Assembly: GCF_009766085.1 (NCBI RefSeq)
Contig: NZ_LMUF01000062.1
Location: forward strand, 45,404-109,403
Direction: 5' to 3'
Origin: Burkholderia sp. S171
GTDB lineage: Bacteria > Pseudomonadota > Gammaproteobacteria > Burkholderiales > Burkholderiaceae
DNA length: 64,000 nt
Part shown: piece by piece, positions 25,372-34,891 of the stretch
Layout of the letters: each line of letters opens with the position of its first letter
Position numbering within the stretch: the first letter of the stretch is position 1
The notes under the pieces: model-generated
What the model was told of the DNA's origin: nothing
The model's database searches: none
What the model saw: the letters and a program-made list of their open reading frames with translations, nothing else
Program-made: the position numbers and the translations under genes

Positions 25372-26526
25372 TCAGGCGGACAGGCGCGCCAGTGTCAGCG
25401 TGACGAACAACCGTACCCCGAGCGGCAAGACGTCGTCGTTGAAATCGAATTCGGGGTGGTGGATACACACACCGCCCTGCCCCAGCAGCATGTAGGCTCC
25501 CGGGCATCGCAGCAAAAACTCCGAGAAATCTTCCGAGACGTTCAGCGGAGGGAACTCGCGCAAGACATTGCTTGCACCAAACACCTCGACGGCCGCTTCC
25601 GCCGCTGCTTCGGCCTGCTCGCGATGGTTGACCGTTGCCGGCGAGCTACTGAAATAGCCCACCGACATAGCGCACTCCGTGGCGAGCGCGACACCGGCGC
25701 AAATTGTTTCGATCCGCGCTTTCGCAAGCGATCGTACGTTCTCGTCGAAGGTCCGCAACGTCCCGGTCAACTCAGCGTGGCTTGGAATGACGTTCGACGC
25801 CGTTCCTGCATGGATGCTGCCAATGCTCAGCACCGCCATCGAACTCGGATCGGTTGAGCGACTGACGACAGTTTGCAGCGCGCAGACCAGTTGCGCCGCC
25901 GCGACGATCGGATCCTTTGTTTTGTCCGGTGTCGAACCGTGTCCGCCGACGCCGGCAATCGAGATCCGAAACTCATCACAGGAAGCGAGCATCGCGCCGT
26001 CGCGCACGCCGAATGTGCCTGGCGGAAATTGCGGCGCATTGTGTATCGCGTAGATCTCGTCAAATTGAAAACGAGTGTCGATGCCGTCCGCGAGCATCGC
26101 ATTCGCGCCATCGCCGGATTCTTCGGCAGGCTGAAACACCAGCACAACGGTTCCTGCAAAATCGCGGTTGTTGCAGAAGTGACGCGCTGCGCCAAGAAGC
26201 ATTGCCGTGTGTCCATCGTGTCCGCAGCCGTGAAACACGCCTTGCCGCAACGAGCGATGAAACGGCCGGCCCTCCTCTTCCATTGGCAACGCGTCCATGT
26301 CGGCGCGTAAGGCAATGGTGCGACCCGCACCGCGCTGCCCCCGGATTACGCCGACCACCCCGGTCCTGCCAATACCGGTATGTGTTTCGATGTCCCACGC
26401 CCTTAGCTTGGCGGCGACGAGTTCACTTGTCCGCACCTCTTCGAAGGCGATTTCCGGGTTTGCATGAATGTCGCGCCGAAGCGCGATGAGTTCATCCATG
26501 TCATCTGCAATAAACTTCGTGTCCAA
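25372..26526 (-). CDS. M20-family amidohydrolase (hippurate hydrolase-like)
   Basis: A 384-residue metallopeptidase-fold amidohydrolase. Signatures are ELIALRRDIHANPEIAFEE, ALRADMDALPMEEEG, GVFHGCGHDGHTAMLLGAA and a metal-binding FQPAEESGDGANAML; the C-terminal GQGGVCIHHPEFDFNDD holds the last His ligand. The family removes N-acyl groups (hippurate, N-acetyl-amino acids, IAA conjugates). The start is the TTG at 26526, supported by AAGGAG 5 bases upstream; ATG at 26499 would lose conserved residues. A LysR gene is divergent and probably controls it. Confidence 0.86.
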   Translation of the reverse strand: MDTKFIADDMDELIALRRDIHANPEIAFEEVRTSELVAAKLRAWDIETHTGIGRTGVVGVIRGQRGAGRTIALRADMDALPMEEEGRPFHRSLRQGVFHGCGHDGHTAMLLGAARHFCNNRDFAGTVVLVFQPAEESGDGANAMLADGIDTRFQFDEIYAIHNAPQFPPGTFGVRDGAMLASCDEFRISIAGVGGHGSTPDKTKDPIVAAAQLVCALQTVVSRSTDPSSMAVLSIGSIHAGTASNVIPSHAELTGTLRTFDENVRSLAKARIETICAGVALATECAMSVGYFSSSPATVNHREQAEAAAEAAVEVFGASNVLREFPPLNVSEDFSEFLLRCPGAYMLLGQGGVCIHHPEFDFNDDVLPLGVRLFVTLTLARLSA

Positions 26527-26643
26527 TTTCGCTCCTTGTATACTTCAACGGGCCAGTTGGCGTCGAGGTACCCATGCTAGCCAAGGTAGCGGCGAGTCAA
26601 TTTCCAATTTCTCATGCTCATAGCGAGCGCTTATGCCCAACGC

Positions 26644-27564
26644 ATGAAAACGACTCAATTGCGAACTCTCGTGGCTATCGCCGAGCACGGCACGCTGATG
26701 GCCGCTGCGGAAGCGCTCAGCCTGTCGCAGCCGGCGGTGTCGAAAGGGATCAAGGAACTCGAGGCGCGCCTGGGCGTTCAGCTATTGGTGCGCAGTGGCG
26801 CAGGCGTACGCCTGACGCCCTACGGCGAAGCGTTGCTTCGGCGGGCGCGAACGGTCGTGGCGGAAATCGCGCGCGCGGAGCAGGAATTGAAGGAGATGAA
26901 GTCTTCGTCCGATCGCAAGCTGTCTGTGGGCGTGTCGCGTCTCGCTGCGTTGCTCGCCATGCCGGATGCGATCCGTGCGTTCCGCCGCAGATTGCCTGAT
27001 GTGCAACTGAGCGTGGAGGAATATCAGGCGAGGCAGCTCATCGACGGTCTGCGCGACGGCACCTTTGAACTTTGTGTCGCCGTGATCGCCGACAGTGACG
27101 TGATGGCTGAACTTTGCGTTGTGCCGTTGCGCGTTGCATCGCAGTCTTTGGCGGTCAAGCGAGGCGATCCGCTCGAAGCAGAGCACCGGCTGGCGCGTCT
27201 GCGCGATGCGCATTGGCTGTACAACTACACGCGTGAGAGCGTGCCGGCGTTCTGGTCCGAACTAACCGCAAAGGAGTCGATGGATTGCCCAGAACACGTG
27301 AGCGTCTGTACTTCGCCGCGGCTCTATGTAGAACTCGCGCAGGAACCGGGCACGGTGAGCGTATGGCCGGACTTTCTGCTCAACGAGCAGGTGGAACGCG
27401 GAATCCTGACGCGCATCGAAACTGATGCCAAGCTGCCTCAACTCACGCTGGGTCTCATGTACCGGAAGGATCTCGTGTTCGGTTCAGCGGCGGAGTATTT
27501 CGTTGAATGCGTCAGGAACACATCGTCGGACAAAGCCATTGCCTCGTCCATGGATGCGTTTTGA
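26644..27564 (+). CDS. LysR-family regulator next to amidohydrolase
   Basis: A 306-residue regulator with winged helix MKTTQLRTLVAIAEHGTLMAAAEALSLSQPAVSKGIKELEARLG (read as MKTTQLRTLVAIAEHG and following). The effector domain is of the CysB/CbbR-like type. The ATG at 26644 begins the canonical helix; the upstream in-frame ATG at 26614 adds ten residues before it. The gene is divergent from the M20 amidohydrolase with 117 bases between the starts. Ligand unknown, perhaps the amide substrate or its product. Confidence 0.86.
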   Translation: MKTTQLRTLVAIAEHGTLMAAAEALSLSQPAVSKGIKELEARLGVQLLVRSGAGVRLTPYGEALLRRARTVVAEIARAEQELKEMKSSSDRKLSVGVSRLAALLAMPDAIRAFRRRLPDVQLSVEEYQARQLIDGLRDGTFELCVAVIADSDVMAELCVVPLRVASQSLAVKRGDPLEAEHRLARLRDAHWLYNYTRESVPAFWSELTAKESMDCPEHVSVCTSPRLYVELAQEPGTVSVWPDFLLNEQVERGILTRIETDAKLPQLTLGLMYRKDLVFGSAAEYFVECVRNTSSDKAIASSMDAF

Positions 27565-27624
27565 AACGATCACGGCATTCTCCCCGAAGAACAAACAAGC
27601 CATCACGAGAAGAAGCGCTTCCCC

Positions 27625-28359
27625 TTAGCAGACTTCCTCAGCCTGGCGCACGCGCGGCAGCATGCGGTCGAACTCGCGCTTGACGATGCCGTAGCATTCG
27701 CACGCACGCGCTTCCAGACCGGCGCGATCGAGCACCTTGATGCAACCACGGCTGTGATGGATCAGACCGGCGTCATGCAGCTTTCCTGCCGCTTCCGTGA
27801 CCCCTTCACGACGCACGCCCAGCATGTCGGCGATCATCTGTTGCGTCACCTGGAATTCATTCGACGGCGTACGGTCAATCTCGATCAGCAACCAACGGCA
27901 CAACTGCTTGCTCAGCGAATGGTGACGGTTGCATGCAGCGGTCTGCGCAATCTGCGTCAGCAGCGCTTGCATATACAGCATCATCAGGCGGCGCAGGAAA
28001 TCCGAACGATTGAACCCCTCACGCAAGGCAGAAGCGCTCATGCGATAAGCAAAGCCCGGGCATTGAACCTGAACGCGCGTTGGCATGGTGTCGCCGCCGG
28101 TCAGGATAGGAACACCGGTCATGCCTTCACGTCCGATGGCGGCGATTTCCGCCGAGCTGCCGTCTTCCATCGAGTGAAGCAAAGAGATGATGGCGGTCGT
28201 CGGAAAATACACGTGATGAATGCGTTGTCCTGAATCGCAAAGCAATTGGCCTGTACGAAGCTGAACGAGTTCCAGGTGAGGTGTAAGCGCTTGCCATTCG
28301 TGCGCCGGAAGTGCGCCCAACAGATGATTGCCGTGCAGGTCTGATTGAAGATTCAACAT
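27625..28359 (-). CDS. Crp/Fnr-family regulator
   Basis: A 244-residue protein. The cyclic-nucleotide-binding-like domain (30-150) includes GQLLCDSGQRIHHVYFPTTAIISLL and SSAEIAAIGREGMTGVPILTGG. The C-terminal winged helix has FQVTQQMIADMLGVRREGVTEAAGKLHDAGLI (two parts of this are the DNA-binding helices). The four N-terminal Fnr cysteines are absent, so it is not a classic oxygen sensor, and the cAMP-contact residues of Crp are not obvious. It is a stand-alone regulator that is common in Burkholderiales. Effector and targets unknown. Confidence 0.82.
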   Translation of the reverse strand: MLNLQSDLHGNHLLGALPAHEWQALTPHLELVQLRTGQLLCDSGQRIHHVYFPTTAIISLLHSMEDGSSAEIAAIGREGMTGVPILTGGDTMPTRVQVQCPGFAYRMSASALREGFNRSDFLRRLMMLYMQALLTQIAQTAACNRHHSLSKQLCRWLLIEIDRTPSNEFQVTQQMIADMLGVRREGVTEAAGKLHDAGLIHHSRGCIKVLDRAGLEARACECYGIVKREFDRMLPRVRQAEEVC

Positions 28360-29032
28360 GATGTTTTTCTCTCGTGTGCGCTGTGCGCCTTACTTTTTTA
28401 TTCCGGCCACTCCGCGTCTCGTGATGCATCTGATGGCATCTATCTAAGACACGGAGTGAGCGGCCCCGTAAGCAGCGCTGTCCAAAGTCGTTTGCTTGAT
28501 ATCGAATGGCGACCTTGGCTAGTGCTGCACCCCACATATAGCGAGGACCGTGCCAGCGGGCGCAAACCCAATACCATCATGGAACGTCAGAGGATATGCA
28601 GTAGCGCACACTGGGGATGAAAACGTTTTTGATTCACTCTTGAACACTGCACGATCAAATCAGCCCTATCCGTCCGATTAATCGCGCAAACGCTTTCGTC
28701 CTCCCAATCCCTTGCTGGTGCAGCATCCGAGTTTTTGTAACACCACTTCAAACCACTGTTTTGCGAGCGCCAAACCCGGGTTGCATAAGCGTTTGTCGGC
28801 CGTTTTAAAAGTGATACAGAAATGTTCTGTCGATTTGGTAAGGCCAGGGTGAGGTTTGCCTCTTGCATGGTCTGGAAGTAGCCGAGGAGCGGTGCCGACT
28901 CATGACTCTATGACCGCTTTACGCTTACCAGACGACCGTATCATTCGACGCGGCGCCGGTATGTTCGGCGGGCGATTGCCGCCACCGGGCGTCAGATCGA
29001 GCGCCCGCGCGCAAACAACTTCATTCGCCACC
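28360..29032. other. Long intergenic, no supported gene
   Basis: It holds the promoter side of the Crp/Fnr gene and the 3' flank of the crotonase gene. A 93-residue minus frame at 28587-28868 has no recognisable motif and no ribosome site, so it is not called. Confidence 0.4.
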
Positions 29033-29851
29033 TCAGGTTTCGCGCCACCGCGGCGTGCGTTTCTGAATGAACGCCTCCGTCCCCTCGAGCGCAGCGTCAT
29101 CCATCATGTTGCGCGCCATCGTGTCGCCGGCCAGTTGATACGCCGTCGCAATGCCGGCCTCCAGTTGCCGATAGAAGAGGCTCTTGCCCGCGGTTATCGC
29201 TGCACGCGGCTTTTCACTGATACTCGCCACGAGTGCACGAATCGCATCGTCCAGCCGTTCAGGCGTAGCGACTCGATTCACAAGGCCGCGGTCGCACGCA
29301 GTTTGTGCATCGATATAGTCGCCGGTCACAAGCATTTCGAATGCCGCCTTGCGAGACAGATTGCGCGATAGCGGCACGCTGGGCGTCGAGCAGAACAATC
29401 CCAAGTTGACCCCGGACACCGCGAAGCGCGCATCGCTTGCGGCCACCGCCAGATCGCACATCGCGACCAGTTGGCAGCCCGCCGCAGTCGCGACTCCGTG
29501 CACGCGCGCAATCACGGGCTGCGGCATACGCTGGATGGTCAACATCATCTGAGAGCAGCGCGCGAACAACGCCTGGTAGTACTCGATCGATGGTTGGGCG
29601 CGCATCTCCTTCAGATCATGGCCCGCGCAAAACGCCCGGCCCGCGCCCGCCAGCACAACGACGCGCGCATCCGACGCGGCCACTTCATCCAGGCTGCGTT
29701 GCAGCGCATCGATCAATGCTTCGGATAACGCATTAAATGCGCCGGGCCGGTTTAGCGTTATCCGCACCGCACCGGATATTCCGTAGACGTCTTGATCGAT
29801 GACCACCAGCGGCTCTGGACTTGCGCTTTCGTTCATGTTCGTCTCCGTCAT
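29033..29851 (-). CDS. Crotonase-fold protein lacking both catalytic Glu (ECHDC3-like)
   Basis: A 272-residue enoyl-CoA hydratase/isomerase-family protein. The oxyanion-hole regions are intact (AFCAGHDL near 74-81; HGVATAAGC near 118-126), so acyl-CoA binding is expected. The two hydratase glutamates are missing: the first is Q127 (GCQL for GCEL) and the second region reads SGVNLGLFCSTP with N149. This matches the ECHDC3-like subgroup. Its start overlaps the stop of the acyl-CoA ligase gene by 4 bases (ATGA), so it is translationally coupled and probably acts on the CoA ester made by that ligase, not as a hydratase. Confidence 0.82.
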   Translation of the reverse strand: MTETNMNESASPEPLVVIDQDVYGISGAVRITLNRPGAFNALSEALIDALQRSLDEVAASDARVVVLAGAGRAFCAGHDLKEMRAQPSIEYYQALFARCSQMMLTIQRMPQPVIARVHGVATAAGCQLVAMCDLAVAASDARFAVSGVNLGLFCSTPSVPLSRNLSRKAAFEMLVTGDYIDAQTACDRGLVNRVATPERLDDAIRALVASISEKPRAAITAGKSLFYRQLEAGIATAYQLAGDTMARNMMDDAALEGTEAFIQKRTPRWRET

Positions 29852-31491
29852 ACGTCGATAGCCGCGACCGACCCGGCGCGCTTACGCAGCTCGAACTTTT
29901 GTATCTTGCCGGTCGATGTCTTCGGCAGTTCGCAGAACTCGATTGAGCGCGGCACCTTGAAACCCGCGAGATGGGCTTTGCAATGCGCGACTAATTCCGC
30001 GGCGCTTACCGTTGCACCTACCTTCAACTCGACGAAAGCGCAAGGTGTCTCACCCCAACGAGGGTCCGGCTTCGCAACAACAGCGGCCGCGAGGACCGCC
30101 GGATGTCGATACAGCACATCCTCAATTTCGATGCTCGAAATATTCTCGCCGCCCGAAATGATGATGTCCTTGCTGCGGTCCTTGATCCGGACATAACCGT
30201 CCGAACTAACAACTCCCAGGTCGCCAGTGTGAAACCAGCCATCGCGCAACGCCTCCTGTGTGGCGGCCGGGTTCTTAAGGTAACCCTTCATCATGATGTT
30301 GCCGCGAAACATGATCTCGCCGATTGTCTCTCCATCTGCCGGCACTTCCTGCATTGTCTGAGGATCGCGTACCGTCACAGCATCCTGCAAGTGATAGCGC
30401 ACGCCCTGCCGCGCATTCAGGCGCGCGCGTTCACCGATGTCGAGCGTGCTCCATTGAGCTTGCTGCGCACAGACGGTCGCGGGGCCATAGACCTCAGTCA
30501 AGCCGTACACATGCGTTAACTCGAAGCCGAGCCGCTCCATTCCTTCGATCATTGCCGCGGGCGGCGCCGCACCGGCGACCATTGCGTGAACACGGTGCGC
30601 AATGCCGGCCTTCATCTCGTCGGGAGCATTGACCAGCAGGTTCTGTACGATCGGCGCGCCGCAATAGTGCGTCACTCGCTCTCGGCGAATCAGATCGAAG
30701 ATCGTTTTCGCATCGACCTTGCGCAAGCATACGTTGACGCCCGCTCGCGCGGCCACAGTCCAGGGAAAGCACCAGCCGTTGCAGTGGAACATCGGCAGCG
30801 TCCACAGGTAGACGGCGTGCTTTGGCATATCCCATTCGAGGATGTTGCTGACCGCATTGGTGTACGCCCCGCGATGGTGGTAGACGACGCCCTTCGGATA
30901 CCCCGTTGTCCCCGATGTGTAGTTCAGGCAGATTGCATTCCACTCATCGGATGGAGGTGCCCATTCGAATGCAGGATCGCCGCTTGCCAGCAGCGCTTCA
31001 TAATCGAGTTCACCCATACACTCGCCCGGTCCGGCATATTCGGAATCGTCGACGTCGATGACGAGAATCGGGTGGTCTACATTCGCGAGCGCCTCGCGCA
31101 TCACGGCGGAGAATTCGCGGTCGACCAGCACCACCTTTGCCTCGCCATGATTCAGCATGAACGCCAGCGTGTTTGCATCGAGTCGCGTGTTGAGCGTATT
31201 GAGGACTGCGCCAATCATTGGGACACCGAAATGTGCTTCTATCATCTCGGGAATATTGGGCAACATTACAGCGACCGTATCGCCCACGCCGATACCTCTG
31301 GCGCTCAACGCGGAGGCCAGACGCCGTGTGCGCGCATAGGTCTGCGCCCAATCGCGTTGCACCGCGCCGTGTGAAATGGCGAGCATCGTCGGATAGACCG
31401 ACGCCGCTCGTTCGATGAACGTCAACGGTGTCAGGGCTGCGAAGTTGGCAGCGGTTTTGTTCAATCCCTCTTCGTACATGTCGTTGCTCAT
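29848..31491 (-). CDS. Acyl-CoA synthetase (AMP-forming)
   Basis: A 547-residue ANL-superfamily ligase. The AMP-binding P-loop is YTSGTTGYPKGVVYHHRG. Others are YGLTEVYGPATVC, DGWFHTGDLGVVSSDGYV and the catalytic-lysine motif PKTSTGKIQKF near the C-terminus. FHCNGWCFPW is typical of the medium-chain/3-methylmercaptopropionyl-CoA ligase group. It activates a carboxylic acid to its CoA ester in the cytoplasm; the exact acid is unknown. It is the first gene of a two-gene operon with the crotonase-fold protein. Confidence 0.88.
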   Translation of the reverse strand: MSNDMYEEGLNKTAANFAALTPLTFIERAASVYPTMLAISHGAVQRDWAQTYARTRRLASALSARGIGVGDTVAVMLPNIPEMIEAHFGVPMIGAVLNTLNTRLDANTLAFMLNHGEAKVVLVDREFSAVMREALANVDHPILVIDVDDSEYAGPGECMGELDYEALLASGDPAFEWAPPSDEWNAICLNYTSGTTGYPKGVVYHHRGAYTNAVSNILEWDMPKHAVYLWTLPMFHCNGWCFPWTVAARAGVNVCLRKVDAKTIFDLIRRERVTHYCGAPIVQNLLVNAPDEMKAGIAHRVHAMVAGAAPPAAMIEGMERLGFELTHVYGLTEVYGPATVCAQQAQWSTLDIGERARLNARQGVRYHLQDAVTVRDPQTMQEVPADGETIGEIMFRGNIMMKGYLKNPAATQEALRDGWFHTGDLGVVSSDGYVRIKDRSKDIIISGGENISSIEIEDVLYRHPAVLAAAVVAKPDPRWGETPCAFVELKVGATVSAAELVAHCKAHLAGFKVPRSIEFCELPKTSTGKIQKFELRKRAGSVAAIDV

Positions 31492-31677
31492 CGCGTCTCC
31501 CTTATCCTTTTTTATCCTTCGGTTTTCATCTTCTCGCAGGGCTGTTCGAATGGCGAAGTTCTCCCCCCACCTTTAGCACTCGATATTACGCGCGATTGAC
31601 GCAGACATTAGCACAGCCGTCCCTTGCTATGAGGGAGGTCGAAACCCTATTGCGCGGCCCCTGAACCTCGCGAACCT

Positions 31678-32826
31678 TCAAACCATCGGGCGATGCTCGA
31701 GGCGCATGATTTCGTCTGCGACCCGTTGCGCCTCGATTCCGATATCGTGCAACATGCCGGTCGGCGAGACGATAAACCCACAGTAATGCAGCCCGGATTT
31801 TGTCGCCCCGACACCCGGCGGCCGCGGTTGCCGTTGCGGTTGCTCCACGTCGGGGATATCGCTCTGCAGCTCCAGGAAACAATCGGTTCGTGGGCGAAAC
31901 CCTGTCGCGGCAACGATTGCGTCAAAGTCCCGCGAATGCCCATCCTCAAAGGTCACGTCGCCCTCGCCCATCTCGCGGATGTCTCCGAGCACCGCAATGT
32001 GGCCCTCGCGGACCAGTTTGACTGTACCGATGTCGATGAGCGGGATTCGTGTCCTCGCCTTGATTTGCGTGAAGGGACCCATCGGGAGCTTGCGGAAACC
32101 CAGCCTGGTGATGTCTCCGATAGTGAGCCGCACGAGGGGTGCCGCCAGCGCGTCTGCGAATCGAGCGGGAAGGCGGCTCAACGCAATAGAGATAGCGAGT
32201 ACGGGGATGCCGAGGATCTCGCGAGGAATAATATTCACCGGCCCGCGCACCGACATTGCCACGCGCGCACCGTGTTCGTGGAGATCGATCGCAATCTCCC
32301 CGCCGCTGTTGCCCAAGCCGACGACCAGAACCCTCTGGCCTCGGAATGACTCGCCATTACGGTACTCGCTGCTGTGCAGGACGCGGCCGCCGAAGCGCTC
32401 CTGGCCGGGCCACCGTGGCAAGTAGGGAACGGCGTTGTGGCCGGTGGCCACGACCACCTGCCGCGCATGATAGACACGGGCTGTGGTGGTCGCAATCCAT
32501 CCCGGGTTGCGTGGCCGTACAGTCCTGAGCTCCTCGTTGAAATGCGGTACCAGTTCGAAATGCCGTGCATATAGGTCGAGATACGCAATCATCTGCTCGC
32601 GCGACGGATAACGTGGCGTTCCAGCGGGAAAGGAAAGATAAGGCAGGGCCGAACGGTTCCGGTCGGAGTGAAGGTGCAGCCGGTCATAGTGACGGCGCCA
32701 GCTGGAACCGACCTCGGTCGCCCGGTCCACTATGATGCAAGATGCTCCCCGCTTCTTCAGACACGCAGCAACCGCGAGGCCTGCAGGCCCAGCACCTATC
32801 ACGAGCGTATCTACCTGCTGTTCCAT
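31678..32826 (-). CDS. Flavin-containing monooxygenase (class B)
   Basis: A 382-residue protein. The FAD-binding GAGPAGLAVAACL lies near residues 10-22. The second Rossmann motif is VLVVGLGNSGGEIAIDL. Between them is FGGRVLHSSEYRNG, which is close to the FMO/BVMO fingerprint FxGxxxHxxxY. Its C-terminal part is shorter than classical BVMOs, so it is FMO-like. It oxygenates N or S atoms or ketones with NADPH. The start at 32826 is chosen because it begins the FAD fold. The adjacent ligase operon is 186 bases downstream on the same strand; a shared pathway is possible but unproven. Confidence 0.8.
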   Translation of the reverse strand: MEQQVDTLVIGAGPAGLAVAACLKKRGASCIIVDRATEVGSSWRRHYDRLHLHSDRNRSALPYLSFPAGTPRYPSREQMIAYLDLYARHFELVPHFNEELRTVRPRNPGWIATTTARVYHARQVVVATGHNAVPYLPRWPGQERFGGRVLHSSEYRNGESFRGQRVLVVGLGNSGGEIAIDLHEHGARVAMSVRGPVNIIPREILGIPVLAISIALSRLPARFADALAAPLVRLTIGDITRLGFRKLPMGPFTQIKARTRIPLIDIGTVKLVREGHIAVLGDIREMGEGDVTFEDGHSRDFDAIVAATGFRPRTDCFLELQSDIPDVEQPQRQPRPPGVGATKSGLHYCGFIVSPTGMLHDIGIEAQRVADEIMRLEHRPMV

Positions 32827-32946
32827 CTGCGCCCCACGCGGTCTGATGTTCGCAACGCAATGAACCGGACGTACGAAACCAAGCGTATCAGCGCGCAGAC
32901 GAAAACGAAAACGAGGGCGCACTGCGCGAGCCAGGGCTCGTTGCTG

Positions 32947-33249
32947 TCAAGCGCCCGCCTTGAATGGGGGGACGTCCTTCAGCCAGTCCACGAGTTCAGC
33001 GCGTACCGTATAACGAGGTGCAGCCATCCACGCAATCAAATCCGCATACAGTCGATTGAATGTTCGCTCGTCGAAGTCGAAATCTCCGTCTAGCCGGACA
33101 CTTTCGTCTTGCCGCAAGTGCATGCCCCTGACCTCGTAGCCATCCCAGTATGCAACCGTCTGCTTGTTAATGTCGGCGGTCGTACCGGGCGGCCGATTGC
33201 GCAGCAAGGTGGTCAATGCGGGTTGCATCGATGCGTAGTCCATTTCCAT
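32947..33249 (-). CDS. Hypothetical protein
   Basis: A 100-residue protein starting at ATG 33249 (alternative 33243). It contains NKQTVAYWDGYEVRGMHLRQDESVRLDGDFDFDERTFNRLYADLI, a mixed acidic stretch with no family motif, and ends DWLKDVPPFKAGA. No signal peptide or membrane segment is present. It sits alone between the monooxygenase and MocR genes, all on the minus strand. Coding is supported by length and composition only. Confidence 0.5.
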   Translation of the reverse strand: MEMDYASMQPALTTLLRNRPPGTTADINKQTVAYWDGYEVRGMHLRQDESVRLDGDFDFDERTFNRLYADLIAWMAAPRYTVRAELVDWLKDVPPFKAGA

Positions 33250-33374
33250 ATTCCGTTCGCTACACCTTAGAGGTGTGCAGCGCGGAAAAATTCTCATCAG
33301 ATGATTGTGTGGCTAATAGAAAATTCCGCCGGGCGTGAGATGAGCGAAGCATTTATCAGAATCTACGCTTTCGA

Positions 33375-34787
33375 TCAAAAAACGCTAGCGAGGGTCAGAG
33401 CCAATGCGCTCGCTTCTTCGGTGGACCTGACGTTGGTGAATCCAGTCAACAGTCCGCGTTGTGATGTTGCTCCGGCATACCAGGCCGACAGCGCCTGCAC
33501 CGATAATCCAACGCTTCGCGCGCGCAACGCAATCGCAACATCGTCCGATCCCTCTTCGAGCATCGCAAGAAGATGCATGCCGCCGGCTTGCAGACGAATT
33601 TGTGCGCGCGTACCCAATGCGGCACCTAATGCATCCGCAAGCATCGCGCGGCGATCCGCGTAGACGCTTCGCATCTTGGTGATATGCCGCGCGAAATATC
33701 CGTCTTCTATGAACCTTGTCAGCGTCGCCTGAAGCAACCGCGGACACTGATTCTGCATCCGATCAGCGGTTTCAACGAACCGGGCTACCTGCTCCTGCGG
33801 CACCACCAAATACGATAAACGCAATCCCGGCGCAAGCACCTTGCTAAAGGTGCCCGTGTACAGCACTCTTCCTGACCCGCCTGTATCAAGGCTTTTCAAC
33901 GCAGGAAGCGGCCGCCCTCGATACCGGTATTCACTGTCGTAATCGTCTTCAATGATCCAGCGGTCGCCCGCTCTTGCCCAATCCAGCAACGCGTATCTGC
34001 GAGAAAGGGATAACGACACGCCCAGCGGACTTTGGTGACTCGGGGTGACCAGCGCAAAACGCGCATTGGCGTCCAACTTGATCCCTGCTTCGACATCCAG
34101 GCCGTCTTGATCGACTGGAACCGCCAGCAATTTCATTCCCGCATTGCTCAGGAAGCGCCGCGCCATCAGATAGCCCGGATCTTCAAACCAGCATGCGTCT
34201 CCGCTGCGCAATACGCTGCGACAAATCAGATCCAGACTGGCGCGATATCCTGCAGAAATGAAAACCTGATCCGGCGAGCAGGCAACGCCGCGCGATACGC
34301 CCAGGTACCCGGCAATGGCCGCCCGCAGCGGCGCATGCCCCTGGGGATCGGGGTAAATCAGATCCTGAAGACCACTTTGGCGCATCTCACGCGCCGCCAG
34401 GCGATTCCAGACCTTGCTTGGGAAAGCGTCCAGCGCAGGAAGGCCCATCTGGAAAGGCAGCGGTATTGAGCCGGTATGTTCCGACCACGCCGAGGCCGCC
34501 GGCACCGCGCTGGCCTGCCCGGCCGACTCGCACGGTTTGATCTGTGGTGAGACCACCGTTCCGGCCGGACCACGGGCAATCAGATAGCCCTCGCCGATCA
34601 AAAGCTGATAAGCCAATTCAACAGTACCCCGCGCCAGATTCAATTCCGACGCCAGTCCCCGTACCGATGGCACGCGGTCTCCCGGCCGCAACACCCCGTC
34701 CGCAATGGATTGGCGAATACGCAGGTAAATCTGCCGATAAATCGGGCCGTCCGTTGCGGCATGGATGGGGCTGAATGGCAGCGTCAT
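33375..34787 (-). CDS. MocR/PdxR-type regulator (GntR helix plus aminotransferase fold)
   Basis: A 470-residue protein. The GntR winged helix (1-80) shows IYRQIYLRIRQSIADGVLRPGDRVPSVRGLASEL (read in parts). The remaining 380 residues are a class I aminotransferase-like domain; the PLP-binding lysine lies in YTGTFSKVLAPGLRLSYLV. Such regulators sense PLP adducts or amines and usually control a divergent target. Here the divergent unit begins at 34892 with a GNAT acetyltransferase, an azoreductase-like protein and an AhpD-like protein. Ligand unknown. Confidence 0.86.
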   Translation of the reverse strand: MTLPFSPIHAATDGPIYRQIYLRIRQSIADGVLRPGDRVPSVRGLASELNLARGTVELAYQLLIGEGYLIARGPAGTVVSPQIKPCESAGQASAVPAASAWSEHTGSIPLPFQMGLPALDAFPSKVWNRLAAREMRQSGLQDLIYPDPQGHAPLRAAIAGYLGVSRGVACSPDQVFISAGYRASLDLICRSVLRSGDACWFEDPGYLMARRFLSNAGMKLLAVPVDQDGLDVEAGIKLDANARFALVTPSHQSPLGVSLSLSRRYALLDWARAGDRWIIEDDYDSEYRYRGRPLPALKSLDTGGSGRVLYTGTFSKVLAPGLRLSYLVVPQEQVARFVETADRMQNQCPRLLQATLTRFIEDGYFARHITKMRSVYADRRAMLADALGAALGTRAQIRLQAGGMHLLAMLEEGSDDVAIALRARSVGLSVQALSAWYAGATSQRGLLTGFTNVRSTEEASALALTLASVF

Positions 34788-34891
34788 GTCTTGCTCGTCA
34801 TGTCCTAGTCGAATTTACATTTCTTGGCTCTGTAGTGTATGACATCAATCGCTTAAAGTTCGTCAACGATGACAAACCAAGAGGTAGAGCG

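Noticed and set aside
28587..28868. 93-aa minus-strand ORF
   Set aside because: No ribosome site, signal or motif.
31693..32349. 218-aa plus-strand ORF opposite the flavin monooxygenase
   Set aside because: Antisense shadow of a gene with intact FAD and FMO motifs.
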